A stretch of DNA of 64,000 bases from QIAW01 sp035487295. Lineage in GTDB: Bacteria; Acidobacteriota; Terriglobia; Terriglobales; Acidobacteriaceae. The stretch is taken from positions 124,001 through 188,000 of the forward strand of contig DATHMH010000012.1 in NCBI GenBank assembly GCA_035487295.1, in the 5' to 3' direction. Positions 59,007-64,000 of the stretch are shown here, piece after piece. How positions within the stretch are numbered: position 1 is the stretch's first letter; each line of letters starts with the position of its first letter. The position numbers and the translations under genes are program-made. The notes under the pieces were generated by a model. It was not told where the DNA came from and searched no databases. It saw nothing but the letters and a program-made list of their open reading frames with translations.

Positions 59007-59852
59007 GTGAACCCAGGCATCAGGTTGCTTGCCATTGATATTGACGGCACACTTCTCGACTCGCGGCATCAGCTCCCTCCCGCCAACTTGCAGGCTTTGC
59101 AGCAAGCACACGAATCCGGCATAGAGGTCATACTGGTTACCGGACGCCGCCATCGCTATGCTATGTCCGTAGCAGCGATGCTGGGTTTTGACCTTTGGGT
59201 TATCAGCTCCAACGGCGCGGTAACGCGCTCCACGCAAGGCGAGCTTTTTCACCGCGACTTGTTCCCGGCCAGTTCGGCGCGGGCTTTGATTGCCCATATG
59301 GATGCCTTTCGCGGCCAACTGGTTTTGACCTTCGACGTTGATGCCAGGGGCGCCATCGTGATCGAAGAATTGGAAGCCATGACACGCAGTATCCGCGTAT
59401 GGTTGGAGCGGAACATGGAATACATTCAATTCGTCCGGCCGATCGAAGACGCGCTGACTGCCGATCCGGTACAGGCCATGTTCTGCGGACCAATCCCGCT
59501 GATGCAGCAAGCCGAGAGCTTGCTGCAAGACCCGGCCATCCGGGCCCAAGCCACCATCCTGAAGACGCAATACGACCACCGCGACCTATGCATTCTCGAT
59601 GTCCTCAACCGCAGCTGCTCCAAAGGACATGCCGTGAAGCGCTGGGCCGCCTTCAAAGGGCTGGGGGCCGAGCAGGTCATGGCCATTGGTGATAACTATA
59701 ATGATGTGGAAATGCTTGAATTTGCCGGACATGCCGTTATCATGGAGAATGCCTGCCCCGAACTGAAGCAAAACGGCTGGCAGGTTACACTATCCAATGA
59801 TCGGTGCGGCGTGGCCGCCGTCATTGAGAGAATTTTGCATGAAGGCCTTTGA
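59007..59852 (+). CDS. Cof-type HAD phosphatase
   Basis: 281 residues. HAD motif I IDIDGTLLDS (about 9-18), motif II VTGRRH, motif III lysine in SKGHAVKRWAAFKG and motif IV AIGDNYNDVEML, with a C2 cap in the middle (about 85-190). It dephosphorylates small metabolites such as sugar phosphates or flavin/PLP. The start is GTG 59007. The lytic transglycosylase gene begins at the base after its stop codon. Confidence 0.9.
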   Translation: MNPGIRLLAIDIDGTLLDSRHQLPPANLQALQQAHESGIEVILVTGRRHRYAMSVAAMLGFDLWVISSNGAVTRSTQGELFHRDLFPASSARALIAHMDAFRGQLVLTFDVDARGAIVIEELEAMTRSIRVWLERNMEYIQFVRPIEDALTADPVQAMFCGPIPLMQQAESLLQDPAIRAQATILKTQYDHRDLCILDVLNRSCSKGHAVKRWAAFKGLGAEQVMAIGDNYNDVEMLEFAGHAVIMENACPELKQNGWQVTLSNDRCGVAAVIERILHEGL

Positions 59853-60644
59853 TTGAACCTGGGCAGAAAACTCGTTGCAGGCATCTGTTTGCTGCTGGCC
59901 TTACCGGCATTCGCGTCTGATCTGGCTATTCTTCAGAATGGCTTTTCCATTCGTCATGAGCGCCGTGAGTCCCTGGGAGACGTCACCCGTCTATACCTTG
60001 ATGCCACCCCGCAATCCGGCTACATTGATGTTCCCACCGGTCAGATTGCTTCCATCCAGCATGATGATTCCCTTTCTTCTCCGTCGCCGCAGCCTGCCGA
60101 TGCGCAGCCTGCTGCTTCACAGTTAGCCGCCCCGCAAGGCGCTACGATCCAGGACTTTGTCTACGCCGCCAGCCAGAAGCATGGGGTTGACGCCGATTTG
60201 ATCCAGAGCGTCATCCGCGCCGAGAGTGGATTCAATCCCAAGGCTGTCTCCCGCAAGGGCGCCAAGGGGCTGATGCAGCTCATGCCGGCCACCGCCTCCA
60301 AGCTCGGAGTCGCTGACTCCATGGATCCCGCCGCCAACGTCGAGGGTGGCACGCACTATCTGCATGAACTGCTGCAGCGCTACAACAATGATCTGATCAA
60401 AGCCCTGGCGGCTTACAATGCCGGGCCGGAGCGTGTAGAAAAATATAAGGGTGTGCCCCCATATCGCGAGACCTATGCCTACGTTTCGCGCATCATTGCA
60501 GATTTCAACCGCAAGAAGCTGGCCCAGTTTGCGGCCACAACGCAGGCAGCCAAGACGCCGCGTACTGCAAAGCCAAAGGCCAGCCGTCCTGCCGGCGATT
60601 CCGATAGCTCCACCACTACCGATGCCCAGGCGGCTTCCGATTAG
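59853..60644 (+). CDS. Lytic murein transglycosylase (SLT domain)
   Basis: 263 residues. Signal peptide (about 1-21, ending PAFAS), a variable stretch, then an SLT lysozyme-like domain (about 95-215): the catalytic glutamate in IRAESGFNPKAVSRKGAKGL (read in part), QLMPATASKLGV, GGTHYLHELLQRYNNDLIKALAAYNAGP, YRETYAYVSRI. It cleaves murein glycan with formation of anhydro-muramyl ends. The start is TTG 59853 right after the HAD stop, with AAGG eight bases upstream, so it depends on that gene for expression. Confidence 0.9.
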   Translation: MNLGRKLVAGICLLLALPAFASDLAILQNGFSIRHERRESLGDVTRLYLDATPQSGYIDVPTGQIASIQHDDSLSSPSPQPADAQPAASQLAAPQGATIQDFVYAASQKHGVDADLIQSVIRAESGFNPKAVSRKGAKGLMQLMPATASKLGVADSMDPAANVEGGTHYLHELLQRYNNDLIKALAAYNAGPERVEKYKGVPPYRETYAYVSRIIADFNRKKLAQFAATTQAAKTPRTAKPKASRPAGDSDSSTTTDAQAASD

Positions 60645-60665
60645 GAGCTAAGACTCCCTCCTCCC

Positions 60666-61703
60666 ATGAATAAAAAACAGGTCTTGCTCCTGGTTCTGGT
60701 CGCCGCCGTGCTGGTCTTCCTGGTTTATCTGCAGGTACAACACTGGAGAAGATTCGATTGGGAGAAATTCGCCGACCAAACCGAAGATGTGCAATGGAGC
60801 AAGGTCATCTTCGGCGTGCTCCTGGTTTACCTGGCAGATGGATTGCGCGCGCTGCGCTGGGCAATTTTTCTCAAACCGGTGCGCAAGGTTCGGGCTCGCG
60901 AGCTTGTGGGCACGCAATTCATCGGCTTTACCGGGCTTGCTCTGTTTGGACGTCTGGGGGAACTCCTGCGCCCATATCTGATCGCCCGCAAAACCAAGCT
61001 TACTCTTTCATCCCAGTTAGCGGTCTGGACCGTCGAGCGCATCTTCGATATGGGCGCCGTCACCGTCCTGGTGTCATTCGCCCTGTTCTCTTCCCGCTCG
61101 GTCAAACATCTGGAGCACTATGAGCGGCTGCCGCAGGTCGGTATTGCACTGGTGCTTTTTGTGCTGGGTGGCATTATCTTCGCTGCCCTGGTACGGCGTT
61201 ACTATGCTCGCATCGTGCATTGGATGAAGGCCGCATTCCACCGCTTCCCCGCCATTACAGATCGGCTGGCCAGCAAAGTGGAGGCCTTTGGCGAGGGGCT
61301 CAATACTCTAAGCGACGTAGGTTCCTTCTTTGCCTGCACCGCCTTATCTCTGGGCATCTGGCTTCTCATCTCGTTCAGCTATTTTCTGATCACACATGCT
61401 TATCCTGAGCCGCTCAATCAGTTGACCTGGACTCATTCTGTTCTGCTGATGGGCTTCAGCGTAGCTGGAGGCGTCCTGCAACTACCCGTGGTAGGCGGCG
61501 GCTCACAGTTCATGACCATCACCGCGTTGACGTATTTCTACCAAATCCCCAATGAAATGGCGGTGAGCTGCGGCATCCTGTTGTGGCTGGCGACGTTCAT
61601 GTCTGTGGTTCCGCTGGGGCTGATCTATGCCCACCTTGAGCACATCTCATTTACCCAGCTCACCCGCGAAGCCCAAAAGACAGAAGAAAGCGTAGCGCAC
61701 TGA
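60666..61703 (+). CDS. UPF0104 / lysylphosphatidylglycerol-synthase-type membrane protein
   Basis: 345 residues with about eight helices; the first follows a short basic N-terminus. Typical of the AglD/MprF flippase-like family: LADGLRALRWAIFLKPVRKVRARELVGTQFIGF, FGRLGELLRPYLIARKTKLTLSSQLAVWTVERIFDM (seen in parts), and VAGGVLQLPVVGGGSQFM. Members move lipids or lipid-linked glycans across the inner membrane. It starts 21 bp after the transglycosylase gene and probably shares its transcript, hinting at envelope work. Confidence 0.85.
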   Translation: MNKKQVLLLVLVAAVLVFLVYLQVQHWRRFDWEKFADQTEDVQWSKVIFGVLLVYLADGLRALRWAIFLKPVRKVRARELVGTQFIGFTGLALFGRLGELLRPYLIARKTKLTLSSQLAVWTVERIFDMGAVTVLVSFALFSSRSVKHLEHYERLPQVGIALVLFVLGGIIFAALVRRYYARIVHWMKAAFHRFPAITDRLASKVEAFGEGLNTLSDVGSFFACTALSLGIWLLISFSYFLITHAYPEPLNQLTWTHSVLLMGFSVAGGVLQLPVVGGGSQFMTITALTYFYQIPNEMAVSCGILLWLATFMSVVPLGLIYAHLEHISFTQLTREAQKTEESVAH

Positions 61704-61727
61704 AGTTCTCGTTCCACCATCAATGCT

Positions 61728-61860
61728 AAAAACAGCCGCAGATGAACGCTGATTTTTCTTGTTTAAAGATCTAACCCTGATTAGGGGGTTCTAAAACCAC
61801 GCTAAACGGGAAAGACCCATGCCCATCTGCGTTTATCTGCGTCTATCTGCGGCCGTTTTT
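61728..61860. repeat. MITE-like element with 22-base inverted ends
   Basis: AAAAACAGCCGCAGATGAAC-GC at 61728-61749 is matched in inverse at 61839-61860 with 19 of 22 positions equal. The right part contains three ATCTGCG units at 10-bp spacing (61825, 61835, 61845). The enclosed 90 bp code for nothing. It fills most of the gap between the UPF0104 gene and nrdR. Confidence 0.6.
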
Positions 61861-61938
61861 GATTTGGCTTTAATCTGCCGGGCGCCAGTCAAATGCTTTC
61901 TGGCCGGATGATTTACAATAAAACTTCGTTTCCTCACC

Positions 61939-62451
61939 ATGAAATGCCCATTCTGCGGATTTGTGAATGACAAGGTTGTGGACTCGCGCGAGAGCAAGGA
62001 AGGCGAATCCATACGCCGCCGCCGCGAGTGCCTGAAGTGCGAGAAGCGCTTTACCACCTACGAGCGCATCGACGAAATCCCCTACATGGTGATCAAGAAA
62101 GATGGACGCCGTGAAAAGTTCGACCGGCAGAAGGTTCTGAGCGGACTTCTGCGCGCCTGCGAGAAACGCCCGGTCTCCATGGGCAAGCTGGAGCAGATCG
62201 TGAACGAGGCCGAAGCCTTTGTCATTGACTCCCCGGAGCGCGAGCGCAAAACCAGCGAAGTGGGCGAGATGATCATGGACCGCCTCAAGAAGCACGACAA
62301 GGTGGCCTACGTGCGCTTCGCCTCGGTGTATCTGGATTTTAAGGACGTAAAAGAATTCATGGACGAACTTAAAGACCTGCTCAAGACCAAGGAAACCGCG
62401 CCTGCGCCGACTCCGGCTCCGGCCAAGGCGAAGCCGGGAGCAAAGGCGTAA
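61939..62451 (+). CDS. nrdR: Transcriptional repressor NrdR
   Basis: 170 residues. Zinc ribbon CPFCGFVNDKVVDSRESKEGESIRRRRECLKC (C3, C6, C31, C34; read in parts), then an ATP-cone domain (about 49-139: VIKKDGRREKFDRQKVLSGLLRACEKRPV in parts). It represses ribonucleotide reductase genes when dATP is high. It is slightly longer than usual because of an Ala/Pro/Lys tail (APAPTPAPAKAKPGAKA). No nrd genes are in the window. The isocitrate dehydrogenase gene follows at 15 bp. Confidence 0.96.
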   Translation: MKCPFCGFVNDKVVDSRESKEGESIRRRRECLKCEKRFTTYERIDEIPYMVIKKDGRREKFDRQKVLSGLLRACEKRPVSMGKLEQIVNEAEAFVIDSPERERKTSEVGEMIMDRLKKHDKVAYVRFASVYLDFKDVKEFMDELKDLLKTKETAPAPTPAPAKAKPGAKA

Positions 62452-62466
62452 GGGCTTTGTCACTTC

Positions 62467-63483
62467 ATGCACACCATCACCCTCATTCCCGGAGACGGAA
62501 TCGGTCCTGAAGTGACCAATGCGGTCGTCCGCATTCTGGAGTCCACAGGCGTTAAATTTCAGTGGGAAAGCTACGCCGCCGGCGGCGAAGCTTACGAAAA
62601 ATACAAGGAATATCTTCCCAAAGAACTTCTGGCTTCCATTGAGCGCAATCGTGTAGGGCTCAAAGGACCGGTCACCACGCCGGTGGGCGAAGGCTTTTCC
62701 AGCATCAACGTGGCCCTGCGCAAGAAGTTTGAGCTGTTCTGTAACTTTCGTCCCATTCGCAATCTACCCGGCATACCGACGCGCTACCCGGGCGTAGACT
62801 TGATTATTGTCCGCGAGAACACCGAGGGCTTGTACTCGGGTATCGAGCATGAAGTTGTGCCCGGCGTGGTGGAATCTCTGAAGATCATCACCGAGAAGGC
62901 CTCCACCCGCATCGCGCGCTTTGCTTTTGACTATGCCCGCCGCGAAAAGCGCAAGAAGATATTTGCCATCCACAAAGCCAACATCATGAAAATGAGTGAT
63001 GGCCTTTTTCTGCGCTGCGCCCGCAATGTCTCCAAGGAATATCCCGAGATCACCTATGGCGAGCACATTGTGGATAACACCTGCATGCAGTTGGTCATGA
63101 ATCCCTACCAATATGACGTGTTGCTGCTGGAGAATCTCTACGGCGACATCATCTCAGACCTGTGCGCGGCTTTTGTGGGAGGCCTGGGACTGGTTCCCGG
63201 CGCCAATTTAGGACACGAATGCGCCATCTTCGAAGCCGTACACGGCTCGGCGCCCGACATTGCGGGAAAAAATATTGCCAATCCCACAGCTCTGCTGCAA
63301 TCGGCAATCTTGATGCTTCGCCATATCCAGGAGACCGGCGCCGCCAACCGCATTCAGGCGGCGCTGGAACATGTGTATCAAAGCAAAGAAAAATTGACCC
63401 GCGACATGGGTGGAACCGCCTCGACCACCGAGTTCGCCGACGCGGTCATCGCGGCCATGTCCGGCGCCGCCGCGGGAGCTTGA
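62467..63483 (+). CDS. NAD-dependent isocitrate dehydrogenase
   Basis: 338 residues, the short isopropylmalate-dehydrogenase-like type. It oxidises isocitrate to 2-oxoglutarate. Signatures: TLIPGDGIGPEVTNAVVRIL, substrate loop GEGFSSINVALRK, IIVRENTEGLYSGIEHEVVPGVVESLKI (read in parts), metal/coenzyme region NLYGDIISDLCAAFVGGLG and the EAVHGSAPDIAGKNIANPTA motif. The S-x-N-V-x-L-R substrate loop and RENTEGLYSGIEH favour isocitrate over isopropylmalate or homoisocitrate. A REP hairpin lies 38 bp after the stop. Confidence 0.9.
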   Translation: MHTITLIPGDGIGPEVTNAVVRILESTGVKFQWESYAAGGEAYEKYKEYLPKELLASIERNRVGLKGPVTTPVGEGFSSINVALRKKFELFCNFRPIRNLPGIPTRYPGVDLIIVRENTEGLYSGIEHEVVPGVVESLKIITEKASTRIARFAFDYARREKRKKIFAIHKANIMKMSDGLFLRCARNVSKEYPEITYGEHIVDNTCMQLVMNPYQYDVLLLENLYGDIISDLCAAFVGGLGLVPGANLGHECAIFEAVHGSAPDIAGKNIANPTALLQSAILMLRHIQETGAANRIQAALEHVYQSKEKLTRDMGGTASTTEFADAVIAAMSGAAAGA

Positions 63484-63520
63484 TTTGCCGTGCTTCCAAA
63501 AATCTGACGCTTCAACGGCC

Positions 63521-63548
63521 TGTGTGGCACAGCCGTCCCCGGCTGTGC
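63521..63548 (+). repeat. REP hairpin, family P3 copy 3
   Basis: TGTGTGGCACAGCCGTCCCC then GGCTGTGC, identical over its core to the RAYT-flanking copy at 40611-40636. It stands alone after the isocitrate dehydrogenase gene. Confidence 0.85.
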
Positions 63549-63576
63549 TAGCCGCGAGTGGCAAATATTGTGATTT

Positions 63577-64000
63577 ATGAATGATTCCCATCTGCAAAAA
63601 TTAGTCCTTCTTATTTCCTTATTGAGCATTTTGGCCGGTTGCAACCAAAACACGTCACCTCCGAACGAACAAAGCCACTCCGATTCCACGAAAACATCCG
63701 CCGGAACCCCCATTGATCCAACCACGACCGGCAGCATCTCAGGAACCATCAGCTTCATCGGTACTCCTCCCCCACGAGCCACCATTGACATGGACATGGA
63801 CCCTGGCTGTGCGCTGGCTGCCAAAGGGCCAAACCTGGCCGAAGCAGTAGTCGTAAATCAGGGCAAGCTGGAAAATGTATTTGTCTACGTGAAAGATGGG
63901 CTTGAGAGTTATGCAGTTCCCAAGCCTGCACAACCTGCGGCCCTCGACCAGGTAGGCTGCCGTTATACTCCGCATGTGCTCGGCCTGGTCGCCGGACAAA
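63577..64000 (+). CDS. Lipoprotein with carboxypeptidase-regulatory/cupredoxin-like start, partial
   Basis: The gene runs off the right edge; 141 codons are visible. Signal peptide with lipobox ILAGC (residue 22), a Ser/Thr-rich linker, then GSISGTISFIGTPPPRATIDMDMDPGC, VVNQGKLENVFVYVKDGLE and LDQVGCRYTPHVLG. This is the opening of secreted proteins with a carboxypeptidase-regulatory-like domain often followed by a cupredoxin-like part. The two Cys and a His in the last stretch could bind copper. ATG 63577 is used; ATG 63581 is in another frame. Confidence 0.75.
   Translation, partial: MNDSHLQKLVLLISLLSILAGCNQNTSPPNEQSHSDSTKTSAGTPIDPTTTGSISGTISFIGTPPPRATIDMDMDPGCALAAKGPNLAEAVVVNQGKLENVFVYVKDGLESYAVPKPAQPAALDQVGCRYTPHVLGLVAGQ

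Overview
The window (GC about 55-60 %) looks like a chromosomal segment of an Acidobacteriota member close to the Terriglobia/Koribacter group. This is inferred from two TonB receptors with N-terminal carboxypeptidase-regulatory-like domains, a Ser/Thr kinase fused to a TolB-like propeller, a DUF2231-Rieske fusion, many dispersed intergenic palindromes and the general gene repertoire. No rRNA, CRISPR or phage structural gene was seen.

Layout. 1-2.9 kb: end of aroB, nadB, a TerC-type membrane protein. 3-9.7 kb: sugar porter with a large extra loop, tRNA-Ala(CGC), GntR/HutC regulator divergent from an Oar-type TonB receptor, with two near-identical palindromes between them. 9.7-15.2 kb: accessory island made of an orphan small gene, a 5'-truncated RHS polymorphic toxin with an HNH nuclease tip and a candidate immunity gene, bracketed by a direct duplication of the pfkA 3' end (517 and 540 bp). 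15-20.3 kb: 6-phosphofructokinase with PPi-type residues, GH3 hexosaminidase, glucokinase and nagA, an amino-sugar/hexose cluster. 20.5-24.8 kb: DUF5996 protein, secreted sorbosone-dehydrogenase-like propeller, DAHP synthase preceded by an aromatic-residue leader peptide and terminator hairpin (a classical-looking attenuator), degenerate receiver-like protein. 24.9-36.8 kb: cobalamin locus (bluB, two BtuF-like proteins, cobU, cobB, btuB, btuC, btuD, cobT, cobS, cobC) with two cobalamin riboswitches. 36.8-41.1 kb: LacI regulator, aldo/keto reductase, MFS exporter, and a frameshifted REP-associated transposase (RAYT) flanked by inverted REP hairpins. 41.2-43.2 kb: proBA. 43.4-47.5 kb: thioredoxin-like, MauE/DoxX-like, Cys-rich, SCO1-like, cytochrome c and membrane protein genes, probably redox/copper handling. 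47.5-64 kb: kinase, SnoaL-like protein, S41 protease, tatA/B-tatC-glutaminyl-cyclase-like operon, Rieske protein, threonine synthase, TPR protein, HAD phosphatase, lytic transglycosylase, UPF0104 flippase-like protein, nrdR, NAD-isocitrate dehydrogenase, and the start of a lipoprotein running off the right edge.

How the genes work together. The cobalamin locus takes up corrinoids (BtuB in the outer membrane, BtuF, BtuCD), makes dimethylbenzimidazole (BluB), activates it (CobT) and assembles the nucleotide loop (CobU, CobS, CobC); two B12 riboswitches put biosynthesis/binding and uptake units under product control. GH3, NagA, Glk and Pfk form a route from murein or chitin sugars to glycolysis. 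The most interesting items are the aromatic attenuator in front of DAHP synthase, the RHS-HNH island with the duplicated pfkA end, and several palindromic repeat families, one copy of which lies inside the cobB reading frame.
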